Part shown: in pieces, positions 1 to 8,722 of the stretch
Layout of the letters: each line of letters opens with the position of its first letter
Position numbering within the stretch: position 1 is the stretch's first letter
Assembly: GCA_963803165.1 (NCBI GenBank)
Contig: CAWDLK010000002.1
Span: 124,001 to 188,000, forward strand
Source of the DNA: Changshengia sp963803165
GTDB taxonomy: Bacteria > Chloroflexota > Dormibacteria > Aeolococcales > Aeolococcaceae
Reading direction: 5' to 3'
Length of the DNA stretch: 64,000 nt
Notes under the pieces: model-generated
What the model was told of the DNA's origin: nothing
What the model saw: only the letters and a program-made list of their open reading frames with translations
The model's database searches: none
Translations under genes and position numbers: made by a program

Positions 1-201
1 GCCGCCCACAGCTTCGGCCAGATCGCCGCCTCGCTCCGCCGGTCCGGCCGGACCGCCGCGGCGCGGGCCTACGACGCCCTGATCGCCGCCACCGCGATGG
101 CCAACGGGTTACCCGTCTACACGTGCAACCCGGACGACTTCAACGGCATGGACGGGCTCACCGTCGTGCCGGTTCCGATCCCCGCCGCACCCGGTCGATA
201 G
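1..201 (+). CDS. VapC-like PIN-domain toxin, C-terminal part (5' truncated by window edge)
   Basis: Reading frame 1 is open from the first base to a TAG at 199-201, giving about 66 residues. The stretch DALIAATAMANGLPVYTCN followed by PDDF is the classic C-terminal half of a PIN-domain ribonuclease of VapC type: the conserved acidic residue in DALIAA and the T-x-N-x-x-D-F end motif. VapC toxins cleave RNA, often initiator tRNA, and are neutralised by a VapB antitoxin normally encoded just upstream, which would lie outside this window. Frame, motif order and stop position agree with the family; the N-terminal catalytic Asp is not visible. Confidence 0.75.
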   Translation, partial: AAHSFGQIAASLRRSGRTAAARAYDALIAATAMANGLPVYTCNPDDFNGMDGLTVVPVPIPAAPGR

Positions 202-208
202 TCCACGG

Positions 209-544
209 CTACGGCCGGCGGCCCGGCCCTCTGCGATGAGACCTGAGCCCCAGCACCGCGATGGCGAGCGCCAGCGCGGGGCAGCCCACCACGACGATGT
301 CCCACAGCGATGGAGAGTTCAGGGTCACCAGCACGGCGAGCAGCAGCAGCGCGATGCTGAGGCCGCAGAGATACTCCGCCCAAGCCCGACGCGCCGGGGT
401 GCGGATCGAGGTGGCGATGGCGAGCCCGAGGAGGACGACCCCCAGGAGCACGCCGACCGTGGGCCAGAGCAGGAGGGGCGCGACGACGAGCAGCCCGGCC
501 AGCACCCATCTCCAGGCGGAGCGAGGGGAGGCGGCGACGGTCAC
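209..544 (-). CDS. Small membrane protein, about four TM helices, unknown function
   Basis: A 111-residue minus-strand protein from a GTG at 544. It is mostly hydrophobic, with likely membrane segments near residues 12-28, 30-45, 60-77 and 82-100 and an Arg-rich C-terminus. It begins 14 bp after the stop of the similar-sized membrane protein at 559-933 and resembles it in layout (paired helices around a Trp-Ala-x-Tyr-Leu segment), so the two may be diverged duplicates. They follow the GH94 gene on the same strand and probably share its transcript. I do not recognise a family. A longer upstream start exists in frame but gives a low-complexity Arg/Pro-rich extension. Confidence 0.55.
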   Translation of the reverse strand: MTVAASPRSAWRWVLAGLLVVAPLLLWPTVGVLLGVVLLGLAIATSIRTPARRAWAEYLCGLSIALLLLAVLVTLNSPSLWDIVVVGCPALALAIAVLGLRSHRRGPGRRP

Positions 545-558
545 CTCACCAGGATGAC

Positions 559-933
559 TCAGCGCGCCCGCCGGCTCGCCGCCATCGCCCGCCACCACCC
601 GAGATGCTCTCGCGCGATCCCCAGTCCCACGACCAGGAGGCCGAGCCCGGCGGCGCAGAGGATGACGAGCTCGTAGACCGCCAGCGGACCGCGGGCCGCC
701 GTCGGGAAGGCGCTCCGGAGGGAGATCGCGAGCGGGACCCACACCAGGGCGACGCCCGTCAGGTAGGCGACCCAGGCGCCGTGGGTGCGCTCGTAGCGCG
801 AGGCCATGACCGCCATCACCAGCAGGAGGATGGTGGCGAGGGGGGAGAGGACAGCGCCGGCCACCCCGAAGCACAGCCACGGCATCCACGGCGTGGCCGG
901 CCGCTGGCGCAGCGCGGCACCCATGCCGCCCAT
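559..933 (-). CDS. Small membrane protein translationally coupled to GH94 gene
   Basis: A 124-residue hydrophobic protein. Its ATG (933-931) overlaps the TAA stop of the upstream GH94 gene in a TAATG arrangement, so translation is likely coupled. Membrane segments are visible around residues 18-45, 57-72 and 86-107; a conserved-looking patch WVAYLTG corresponds to WAEYLCG in the next gene (209-544). No known domain is recognised. Its position suggests a function linked to the GH94 phosphorylase, but the sequence itself does not show it. Confidence 0.6.
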   Translation of the reverse strand: MGGMGAALRQRPATPWMPWLCFGVAGAVLSPLATILLLVMAVMASRYERTHGAWVAYLTGVALVWVPLAISLRSAFPTAARGPLAVYELVILCAAGLGLLVVGLGIAREHLGWWRAMAASRRAR

Positions 934-3374
934 TATGCGCCGAGCAGAACCTCGACGACGACGCGGTCGGTGCCGGGGGAGGGGACGGGCACCACGTCGC
1001 CGTCGACCGGCCGCCCGTCGACGCGGAGCGCGACGGAGTTGCCGGGACCCTGACGGCGCACCGTGATCTCGTACCAGACCTCGCGGAAGCGCCGCCGCGC
1101 CGCGTAGCCCGGCCAGGACGCCGGGAGCACCGGGGCGACCCTCAGCCCGCGGTAGGTGGGCCGGATGCCGAGGATCCACTGGGTGCCGGCCACGTAGACC
1201 CACGACGCGGCCCCCGTGAGCCACGCGTTCCTGCCCAGGCCGTGCTGCGGGTGGGCCGGGCCGCAGATGTTCTGGCAGTACACGTAGGGCTCGACCGCCG
1301 CCAGCTCGACGTCCGCGCGGGCGAGGGGGAGGAGCTGCCGGTAGTACTCGTGGGCCCGGTCGCCGTCGCCGAGCATCGCGGCCGCGACGATCGACCAGGC
1401 GGCGGCGTGGCAGAAGATCCCGCCGTTCTCCTTGGCCCCGGGCGGGTAGGTGGCGGTGCCGTTGACCCGCGGGTCGGCACCGTCGTACGGGGGCCAGAGC
1501 AGGCTGAGACCGTGGGGGGTGTCGAGCAGCTCGTGGGCGGATCGCATGGCCATCTCGGCCCGCTCACGGGTGGCCACCTCGCCGATCACGCTCCAGCTCT
1601 GCGGGATGAGGTTGATCCGGTGGCGCTCCTCGCCGGCCACCCCGATCGGCCGGCCCTCGTCGTCGAAGGCCCGCGCGTACCAGCCGCCGTCCCAGGCGCA
1701 GGCCTCGACCGCCGCGGCCATCCGGGCGTGCAGGGCGCGGAAGCTGGCGGCCTCCTCGGGTCGGTGGAGGTGGTCGCAGAGCTCGGCCAGGTCGAAGGTC
1801 GCCCGGCAGAAGAGCATGGCGCACCAGACGCTCTCCGCCTGTCCCGAGCCGTGGTCGACGTTGAGGGTGTCGTCCCAGTCCGCGTAGCCGGGGCGCGGCA
1901 GCCCGTGGGGACCGCGGTGGGAGAGGGTGAAGTCGATCGCCGCCATCATGTGGCCCCACACCGTCTCGTCGGGATCGTCCGCGGGGCCCTCCCCGGCGCC
2001 GGGCGTCACCTCCACGTCTGCCTGGAAGGGCACCGGCTGATGGATCAGGTCGCATTCGCCGGTCTCGCGGAGGTAGGCGCAGGTGGCGACGATCAGCCAG
2101 AGGTGGTCGTCGGAGAACCACTGCGGCCAGCCGGGCCGCTCGGCGGCGAGGCCGGGCCCCCCCTCCCCGGTGAGGGGGAGGAACTGGTGCCAGGTGTGAC
2201 CGTCCGGGAACTGGAGGTGCCAGAGCTGCTCCAGCCGGCTGCGGGCCAGGTCGGGCTCGACGTGGGTGGTGGCCAGGGTGTCCTGGGCGCTGTCGCGCGT
2301 CCCCATCCCCCGTCCCAGCCCGGTCTCGTACCCGGAGACGAAGCGGGACCAGTAGAGGGTGGTGCGGCACTGGAGGGGATTCCAGAGGTTGAGCATCGCG
2401 TCCGTGTCGGGGTCGGGGGTGCGGACCGTGAAGCCGCCCAGGTAGCTCGCCCAGTCGGCGCGCAGCGCCGCGAGGGCGCCGGCCACCTCCATGGGATCCG
2501 ACCAGCGCTCCACGGTGGGGCCGATCGTCTCCGGCTGCTCGGTGATGCCCAGCATGTGGACGATGCGGGCACTCCCCCCGGGCTCGAGCGAGAGCTCGTG
2601 GCAGAGCGCGCCGATGGCGTTGCCCCGGGGGGAGGTCGAGCCCGTGGGCACGCCGGTCACCACCACCGCGGGAGCCTCGAGCCCCCGGTACGGGCCCACG
2701 AACGCCTCCCGGCTGCAGTCGTGGCCGAGCGGCGTCCGGTCGCTGGCAAAGAGCGTGGTGGTGGGCCGGAACCGCGTCGTCGCCAGGATCGCCCTCCGCT
2801 CGGCGTCGAAGCGGGCGTCGACCACGTGCCCGGTCCAGTCGAGGTTGGTGAGGTCGGCCATGGCGTCGGTGAAGCTGAGCTCCGCGTAGCTGAAGGTCCG
2901 GAGCGTCACCGGACGGTCGCCGGTGTTGGTCAGGGTCAGCTCCCACAGCTCGACCGGGCTGGGTTCCCCCGGGAGGCTCGGCGGGACGAAGAAGAGGGTC
3001 TCGGCCCGGATGCCGGCGCGTTCGGTGGTGATCCGCGTGTACCCCGCTCCATGGCGGCACTCGTAGTGGTCGAGCCGTCCCCGGACCGGCTGCCAGGTGG
3101 CGCCCCAGAACTCGCCGGTGTCCTGGCGTCGCAGGTAGACGTAGCGTCCCGGCTGGTCGTCGGGCAGCGCGTTGTAGCGGTAGCGGCTCACCCGCCGGAG
3201 GCGCGGGTCGCGGTCGAAGGAGAAGCCTCCACCGGTGTTGGAGACGATCCCGCCGTAGCGACCCTGACCGAGGTAGTTGATCCACGGGGTGGGCGTGTCG
3301 GGACGGGTGATGACGAACTCCGCAGCCTCCGGATCGAAGAAGCCGTACTCGCTCTCCGCCAGGTGCCCGCTCAC
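933..3374 (-). CDS. Glycoside hydrolase family 94 phosphorylase (cellobiose/chitobiose phosphorylase-like)
   Basis: A protein of about 813 residues of the GH94 family, which reversibly phosphorolyses beta-linked disaccharides or oligosaccharides to a sugar 1-phosphate. The N-terminus has the family signature YGFFD, then EFVITRPDTPTPWINYLG, then GGFSFDRDPR. The mid-protein motif ADWDDTLN holds the predicted general-acid Asp, followed by AESVW; GGIFCHA and NAWLTGAASW are also typical. Substrate (cellobiose, chitobiose, longer glucans) cannot be decided. Start: an in-frame ATG at 3425 lies inside a TGC-TATGGT extended -10 element, so the GTG at 3374, just before the family homology, is preferred. 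The gene faces a GH1 beta-glucosidase, which suggests a disaccharide-use module. Confidence 0.9.
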   Translation of the reverse strand: MSGHLAESEYGFFDPEAAEFVITRPDTPTPWINYLGQGRYGGIVSNTGGGFSFDRDPRLRRVSRYRYNALPDDQPGRYVYLRRQDTGEFWGATWQPVRGRLDHYECRHGAGYTRITTERAGIRAETLFFVPPSLPGEPSPVELWELTLTNTGDRPVTLRTFSYAELSFTDAMADLTNLDWTGHVVDARFDAERRAILATTRFRPTTTLFASDRTPLGHDCSREAFVGPYRGLEAPAVVVTGVPTGSTSPRGNAIGALCHELSLEPGGSARIVHMLGITEQPETIGPTVERWSDPMEVAGALAALRADWASYLGGFTVRTPDPDTDAMLNLWNPLQCRTTLYWSRFVSGYETGLGRGMGTRDSAQDTLATTHVEPDLARSRLEQLWHLQFPDGHTWHQFLPLTGEGGPGLAAERPGWPQWFSDDHLWLIVATCAYLRETGECDLIHQPVPFQADVEVTPGAGEGPADDPDETVWGHMMAAIDFTLSHRGPHGLPRPGYADWDDTLNVDHGSGQAESVWCAMLFCRATFDLAELCDHLHRPEEAASFRALHARMAAAVEACAWDGGWYARAFDDEGRPIGVAGEERHRINLIPQSWSVIGEVATRERAEMAMRSAHELLDTPHGLSLLWPPYDGADPRVNGTATYPPGAKENGGIFCHAAAWSIVAAAMLGDGDRAHEYYRQLLPLARADVELAAVEPYVYCQNICGPAHPQHGLGRNAWLTGAASWVYVAGTQWILGIRPTYRGLRVAPVLPASWPGYAARRRFREVWYEITVRRQGPGNSVALRVDGRPVDGDVVPVPSPGTDRVVVEVLLGA

Positions 3375-3420
3375 CGATCCATCGCCAGGATGCTCCCGCT
3401 CGCTCGATCTCGCGGCCGGG

Positions 3421-3429
3421 ACCATAGCA
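3421..3429 (-). promoter_or_regulatory. Extended -10 promoter element for the GH94 gene
   Basis: On the minus strand TGC precedes TATGGT, a good extended -10. It is about 47 nt upstream of the GTG chosen as start and overlaps the earlier in-frame ATG, which argues against that ATG. No clear -35 was seen. Confidence 0.4.
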
Positions 3430-3538
3430 CACGGCCGGTGGCGCCCCCGGCGCACGTCCTCCACCGCCTGCGGGCCCGGGTACCGGCGCGACACAATGCC
3501 GGGATCGTCGCCCGCCTCCACCCGGAGATCCTCCCATC

Positions 3539-4963
3539 GTGCCCACCGACCATCGGCCCCGCCGTCTCCCCGACGGCTTCCTCCTCGGGACCAAGACCTC
3601 CGCGTACCAGGTGGAGGGCTCGGTCGACGCCGACGGCCGGGGCGTGTCGATCTGGGACACCTTCAGCCACACCCCGGGGATCACCCGCCACGGCGACAAC
3701 GGCGACGTCACCGCCGACCACTACCGCCGCCTCGACCAGGATCTGGACCTGGTCGCCGAGCTGGGCGCTCCGGGGTTCTGCTTCTCGGTGGCCTGGCCCC
3801 GCGTCCAGCCGCTCGGCAGCGGGCCCGCCAACCAGCGCGGCCTCGACTTCTACCGCCGCCTCGTCGACGGGCTGCGCCGGCGGGGGGTGACCCCGGTGCT
3901 GACCCTCTTCCACTGGGACCTTCCCCAGCCGCTCCAGGACGCGGGGGGGTGGGCGGCCCGCGACACCGCGGGGCGCTTCGCCGATTACGCGGCCCTGGTC
4001 GCCGGGGCCCTGGGCTCCGAGGTGGAGATGTGGATCACCCACAACGAGCCCTGGTGCGCCTCCTGGCTCGGCTACGCCAAGGGCGAGCACGCGCCCGGGC
4101 TCCAGGACGTGGGGCTGGCCGCCGCCGCCAACCACCACCTCCTGCTCGCCCACGGCCGGGCGGTCCAGGCGATCCGGGCGGCGGTCCCCGAAGCCCGGGT
4201 GGCGATCGACCTCAACCTCCAGCCGGTGCGCCCGGCCAGCGACCACGAGGACGACCTCGCCGCCGCCCGGCGCTCCGACGGCAACCTCAACCGGCTCTTC
4301 CTCGACCCGGTGCTGCGAGGCGAGTACCCGGCCGACATGCTCGCCCACTACGCCGGCCGCCGGCCGGGCTTCGACGTCGTCCAGGACGGCGACCTCGCGC
4401 TCATCGCCCAGCCCCTGGACTTCCTGGGGGTCAACTACTACGCGCCCCGCACCGTCTGCGCGCCCAACCGGATGGACGCCGCCCGCGCGGCCGGGTACTG
4501 GGTGCCCGAGCAGCTGCCGACGGACGCCCTCAACGTCGACCTCCGCAACGTCGAGGTGCACCGCCCCCGGTACGCCCGCACCCCGATGGGATGGGAGATC
4601 GAGCCGGCCGGCCTCACCGAGCTGCTGCTCCGGCTTCGCGACGAGTACGCGCCCCCGCCCGTCTACGTCCTGGAGAACGGCCGGGCCTCCGACGACTACG
4701 TGACCCCGGATGGCCGGGTGCACGACCCGGAGCGCATCGCCTACCTGCGCGATCACCTCGCCGCCACCCTCGACGCCGCCGAGGCGGGCGTGGACGTCCG
4801 CGGCTTCTTCGTCTGGTCGCTGCTCGACAACTTCGAGTGGTCGTACGGCTTCTCCCAGCGCTTCGGGCTCACCTGGATCGACTACCCGAGCGGGGCCCGG
4901 ATCCCCAAGGCGAGCTTCGGCTGGTTCCGCGACGCGATCCGGGCCCACGCCCTGGTGCCGTGA
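3539..4963 (+). CDS. Beta-glucosidase, glycoside hydrolase family 1
   Basis: A 474-residue GH1 retaining beta-glycosidase, full length for the family. The acid/base Glu lies in THNEP (E170) and the nucleophile in VLENG (E379); FHWDLPQ, NYYAPR and the C-terminal FVWSLLDNFEW substrate-binding block are all present. The N-terminal family signature is slightly altered (GFLLGTKTSAYQVEG, with Leu where Trp is usual). No signal peptide, so it is cytosolic and would act on imported disaccharides. GTG start at 3539 with GGAG 11 nt upstream. It overlaps the next gene by 4 bp (GTGA) and is divergent from the GH94 phosphorylase, with which it likely shares substrates. Confidence 0.93.
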   Translation: MPTDHRPRRLPDGFLLGTKTSAYQVEGSVDADGRGVSIWDTFSHTPGITRHGDNGDVTADHYRRLDQDLDLVAELGAPGFCFSVAWPRVQPLGSGPANQRGLDFYRRLVDGLRRRGVTPVLTLFHWDLPQPLQDAGGWAARDTAGRFADYAALVAGALGSEVEMWITHNEPWCASWLGYAKGEHAPGLQDVGLAAAANHHLLLAHGRAVQAIRAAVPEARVAIDLNLQPVRPASDHEDDLAAARRSDGNLNRLFLDPVLRGEYPADMLAHYAGRRPGFDVVQDGDLALIAQPLDFLGVNYYAPRTVCAPNRMDAARAAGYWVPEQLPTDALNVDLRNVEVHRPRYARTPMGWEIEPAGLTELLLRLRDEYAPPPVYVLENGRASDDYVTPDGRVHDPERIAYLRDHLAATLDAAEAGVDVRGFFVWSLLDNFEWSYGFSQRFGLTWIDYPSGARIPKASFGWFRDAIRAHALVP

Positions 4964-5901
4964 CCGCCGCCTCCAACACCCTGGTCCTGGTCAACCCGGT
5001 CAGCGCCGGCGGCCAGACCATGCGCCGCTGGCCCGCGATCCGCGCGGCCCTGCAGCGCGCCGGCGTCCCGGTGGACGCCCACCTCACCCTCGCCCCCGGT
5101 GACGCCACCGACGTGACCCGCCGGGAGATCACCCGCCGGGGGGTGCGCCGGGTGGTCGCGGTCGGCGGCGACGGCACCCTCAACGAGGTCGTCAACGGCT
5201 GCTTCGACGAGCGCGGGGCGCCCCTGGCCCCCGGCCTCAGCGTGGGCCTCGTCCCGAGCGGCACCGGCAGCGACCTACGCCGCACCCTCGGCCTGCCCAC
5301 CGACCCCGACGCCGCCGCCCAGCTCTTGGCCCGGGGGACGACCCGGAACATCGACCTCGGCCGCATCGACTTCGCGGACGGGAGCCGCCGCCTCTTCGTC
5401 AACGTGGCCGACTGCGGCATCGGGGGCGAGGTGGCCGCGCGGGTGAACCGGAGCCCGGAGAAGCGGGGCGGCCCGCTGGGGACGGCGATCTTCCTCGGGG
5501 TCTCGATCGGGGAGCTGATGACCTACCACAACCGCGAGGTGCTGCTCACCATCGACGCCCAGACCTCGCGCCGGCGGGTTCAGCAGGTGGTGGTGGCCAA
5601 CGGCCGGTGCTTCGGCGGGGGGATGCGCATCGCCCCGGACGCCGACCCTGCCGACGGCCTCTTCGACGTCGTGGTGGTGGGCGACGTCTCGCGCGCCGGG
5701 GCCCTCCGGGCCATACCCCGGCTCTTCCGCGGCACCCACCTCTCCCTGCCGGTGGTGGAGGTCTTCCGGGGCCGGAGGGTGGTCATCACCCCCGCCGATC
5801 GCCTGGAGCCGCCCCGCTTCGACGTCGACGGCGAGCAGGTCGGCCGGGCCCCCGCCGAGATCAGCATCGTGCCGGGAGCGCTCTGCTTCGCCGCCCCCTG
5901 A
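4960..5901 (+). CDS. Diacylglycerol kinase-like lipid kinase (DagK/YegS family)
   Basis: A 313-residue member of the DAGK catalytic family. The nucleotide-binding signature GGDGTLNEVVNG is intact, preceded by LVNPVSAGG at the N-terminus and followed by PSGTGSDLRR. The C-terminal beta-sandwich ends in DVDGEQV, typical of YegS/DagK. The family phosphorylates diacylglycerol or related lipids using ATP, recycling lipid head groups at the inner membrane face. GTG start at 4960 overlaps the GH1 stop as GTGA, so the two are translationally coupled, an unusual pairing. The exact lipid substrate cannot be told from sequence. Confidence 0.9.
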   Translation: MTAASNTLVLVNPVSAGGQTMRRWPAIRAALQRAGVPVDAHLTLAPGDATDVTRREITRRGVRRVVAVGGDGTLNEVVNGCFDERGAPLAPGLSVGLVPSGTGSDLRRTLGLPTDPDAAAQLLARGTTRNIDLGRIDFADGSRRLFVNVADCGIGGEVAARVNRSPEKRGGPLGTAIFLGVSIGELMTYHNREVLLTIDAQTSRRRVQQVVVANGRCFGGGMRIAPDADPADGLFDVVVVGDVSRAGALRAIPRLFRGTHLSLPVVEVFRGRRVVITPADRLEPPRFDVDGEQVGRAPAEISIVPGALCFAAP

Positions 5902-6015
5902 TATGCTCACCCGGACCGACAGAGGGCCCGGCCCACGGGGCGGCAGCGCCGCACCCCGGCCTCGCTCTCGGTCCGGCGTCTGGCCCACCCGGGCCCCCTG
6001 GAGTACCTGAGACCC

Positions 6016-6282
6016 TTGCCTGAGCTACGCACCAAGACTGACATCATCGCCGAGCACCGGCGTCACGACACCGACACCGGCTCGCCCGAGGTCCAGATCG
6101 CCGTCACCAGCGAGCGCATCACCGCCCTGACCGAGCACCTCCGGGGCCACCCCAAGGACCACGCCTCGCGGCGCGGGCTGCTCAAGATGGTGGGACGGCG
6201 CCGCCGGCTCCTCGACTACCTCTCCCGCACCGACGTGGAGCGGTACCGGGCCCTCATCGCCCGTCTCGGACTCCGCCGATAG
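6016..6282 (+). CDS. rpsO: 30S ribosomal protein S15
   Basis: An 88-residue protein with S15 hallmarks: the TGSPEVQIAVTSERI block, then HLRGHPKDHASRRGLLKMVGRRRRLLDYL. S15 binds 16S rRNA helices h20-h22 early in small-subunit assembly. TTG start at 6016 with GGAG about 12 nt upstream; no ATG or GTG start fits the family N-terminus. It lies directly before pnp, the classic rpsO-pnp order. The 114-bp leader after the lipid kinase has a TATGCT-like -10 just after that gene's stop, so it probably has its own promoter. Confidence 0.97.
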   Translation: MPELRTKTDIIAEHRRHDTDTGSPEVQIAVTSERITALTEHLRGHPKDHASRRGLLKMVGRRRRLLDYLSRTDVERYRALIARLGLRR

Positions 6283-6547
6283 TGCCCAGCGTCTCACCGC
6301 GCCAGCGCTCCGGCGGCCAGAGGAGGGCAGCCCCGAACCTTCACTGAGCCGTTCGGCTCACCCGTATCATCCACGGCCACCTCCACGACGTTCGGCGTTC
6401 GCAACGGGACGGCGAGACGTTGGGGACTGCGCACCACGACGACGCAGCCGCATCGCGGCGCGACACCATCCCGGCCCGCAGCCTCCAACAGCCTCGCCTC
6501 CGGACCCCACCGCCCGCAGCGCGGCAGTGGCCACCTCCGGAGCACAC
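6283..6547 (+). other. rpsO-pnp intergenic leader with perfect hairpin
   Basis: 265 bp without a gene. At 6345-6360 TGAGCCG and CGGCTCA form a 7-bp perfect stem with a TT loop. A TATCAT hexamer at 6366-6371 could be a pnp promoter, leaving a leader of about 170 nt. In other bacteria this region carries structure cleaved by RNases for pnp autoregulation; here that is inference only. Confidence 0.4.
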
Positions 6548-8698
6548 ATGGCCAACTCTCAACCCACCACCTTCAGCACCGACTTCGCCGGCCAGACCCT
6601 GACCGTCGAGACCGGCCACATCGCCGAACAGGCGAACGGCGCCCTCTTCATCCGCTGCCGCGACACCGTGGTGCTGGTCACCGCGGTGGCCAGCAAGGCG
6701 CCGCGCGAGGGCATCGACTTCTTCCCCCTCACCTGCGACTACGAGGAGAAGCTGTACGCCGCCGGGCGGATCCCGGGCAGCTTCCCGCGCCGGGAGGGAC
6801 GCCCCACCGAGGCCGCCGTCCTCGCCTGCCGGATGATCGACCGCCCGATGCGGCCGCTCTTCCCCAAGGACTTCCGCAACGACGTCCAGCTGGTCGCGAC
6901 CGTCGTCTCCGCCGACCAGGAGCAGGACCCGACCACCCTCGCGGTGACCGGCGCCTCGCTGGCCCTCCAGATCAGCGACATCCCCCACGCGGGGCCGGTC
7001 GGCTGCGTGCGGGTCGGGATGCTGGACGGCCAGCTGATCCTCAACCCGAGCCTCCAGCAGCTCGAGGAGTCCGATCTCGACCTGGTGGTCGCCGGGACCG
7101 CCGACGCCATCACCATGGTGGAGGCGGGGGCGCGCCAGATCCCCGAGCAGACCATGCTCCAGGCCCTGCGCCTGGCCCACGAGGAGATCCAGCGGCTGGT
7201 CGCCTTCCAGCTCCACGTGCGCGAGAGCCTGGGCGCCAAGCCGGTGATGGACTATCCGCGGTGGGCGGTCGCCGCCGAGATCACCGACGCCGTCCACGAG
7301 GCGGTCGCCGGACGCATCTCCGAGGCGGCGCGCAACGCCGACAAGCCCACTCGCGAGGCCCAGATCGACAGCCTCCGCCAGGACGTCGCGAGCCGGCTCG
7401 CCGACCGCTTCCCGGCCGCCGGCGCCGAGGTCGGCCGCGCCTTCGACTCCGAGCTCAAGAAGGCGGTGCGCCAGGCCATCCTCAGCGAGGGCGTCCGCCC
7501 CGACGGGCGCCGCACCGACGAGATCCGGCCCATCTGGTGCCGGGTGGGGGTCCTGCCCCGCACCCACGGCAGCGCCCTCTTCACCCGGGGCCAGACCCAG
7601 GCCCTCTCGGTGGTCACCCTGGGCTCCGGTCAGGACCAGCAGAAGCTGGACGGGCTCGGCCTCGAGACCTTCAAGCGCTACATGCACCACTACAACTTCC
7701 CGCCCTTCTCGGTGGGGGAGGCGAGGCCGCTGCGCTCCCCGGGCCGGCGCGAGATCGGCCACGGCGCCCTGGCCGAGCGCGCGGTGCACAACGTCATGCC
7801 CGACGACGAGGCGTTCCCCTACGTGGTCCGCATCGTCACCGAGATCCTGAGCAGCAACGGCTCGACCTCGATGGCCTCGGTCTGCGGCTCGACGCTCTCC
7901 CTGATGGACGCCGGGGTGCCCCTGCGGGCACCGGTGGCGGGCATCGCCATGGGGCTGATCACCTCCGACGACGGCTCCGCGGCCGCCATCCTCAGCGACA
8001 TCCAGGGGATGGAGGACGCGCTCGGCGACATGGACTTCAAGGTCGCCGGCTCGTCCACCGGGATCACCGCGCTGCAGATGGACATCAAGATCCGCGGTCT
8101 CAAGTGGGAGCTCCTGGAGCGCGCCCTCGAGCAGGCCCGGCAGGGCCGGCTGCACATCCTCGGCAAGATGGCCGAGGCGCTGCCCGAGCCGCGGGCCGAG
8201 ATGAGCCAGTGGGCCCCACGTATCGACACCATCCAGATCAACCCCGACAAGATCCGCGAGATCATCGGCCCCGGCGGCAAGACCATCCGCCGCATCGTCG
8301 AGGAGACCGGTGCTCAGATCGACGTCGAGGACGACGGCCGGGTGTTCATCTCCAGCGCCAACGCGGCGTCGCGCCAGCAGGCCCTGGACATGATCCGCGA
8401 CCTCACCGACGACATCGAGATCGGCCGCATCTACAAGGGCAAGGTCTCCCGGCTCATGGGCTTCGGCGCCTTCGTCGAGATCGCGCCCAAGAAGGAGGGG
8501 CTGGTCCGCATCGGACAGCTCGCCGAGCACCGGGTGGAGAAGGTCGAGGACGTGGTCGCGGTGGGCGACGAGATCATGGTCAAGGTCATCGAGATCGACG
8601 ACCGCGGCCGGGTCAACCTCTCCCGCCGCGAGGCGATCCGCGAGCTGGCCAACCGCCAGGCGGAGGCCGGCGCGGCGGGGACGTCCAGCCCCGCGTAG
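6548..8698 (+). CDS. pnp: Polyribonucleotide nucleotidyltransferase (PNPase)
   Basis: A 716-residue 3'-to-5' phosphorolytic exoribonuclease, normal family length. Two RNase PH-like domains flank a helical linker (first around residues 10-140, second around 310-540, with GRRTDEIRPIWC and the FSVGEARPLRSPGRREIGHG active-site region). A KH domain follows (IIGPGGKTIRRI) and then an S1 domain (GFGAFVEIAPKKEGLVRIG). Start: ATG at 6548 with CCGGAG 7 nt upstream; a GTG at 6527 is in frame but lacks a site. It degrades mRNA, probably alongside RNase J and RNase Y, both also encoded in this window. Confidence 0.97.
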   Translation: MANSQPTTFSTDFAGQTLTVETGHIAEQANGALFIRCRDTVVLVTAVASKAPREGIDFFPLTCDYEEKLYAAGRIPGSFPRREGRPTEAAVLACRMIDRPMRPLFPKDFRNDVQLVATVVSADQEQDPTTLAVTGASLALQISDIPHAGPVGCVRVGMLDGQLILNPSLQQLEESDLDLVVAGTADAITMVEAGARQIPEQTMLQALRLAHEEIQRLVAFQLHVRESLGAKPVMDYPRWAVAAEITDAVHEAVAGRISEAARNADKPTREAQIDSLRQDVASRLADRFPAAGAEVGRAFDSELKKAVRQAILSEGVRPDGRRTDEIRPIWCRVGVLPRTHGSALFTRGQTQALSVVTLGSGQDQQKLDGLGLETFKRYMHHYNFPPFSVGEARPLRSPGRREIGHGALAERAVHNVMPDDEAFPYVVRIVTEILSSNGSTSMASVCGSTLSLMDAGVPLRAPVAGIAMGLITSDDGSAAAILSDIQGMEDALGDMDFKVAGSSTGITALQMDIKIRGLKWELLERALEQARQGRLHILGKMAEALPEPRAEMSQWAPRIDTIQINPDKIREIIGPGGKTIRRIVEETGAQIDVEDDGRVFISSANAASRQQALDMIRDLTDDIEIGRIYKGKVSRLMGFGAFVEIAPKKEGLVRIGQLAEHRVEKVEDVVAVGDEIMVKVIEIDDRGRVNLSRREAIRELANRQAEAGAAGTSSPA

Positions 8699-8722
8699 GT
8701 CACCAGGAGACCCAATCCCGCT

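Noticed and set aside
3375..3521. Longer GH94 start at 3521 or 3425
   Set aside because: The extra residues lack family similarity and the ATG at 3425 lies within the likely -10 element.
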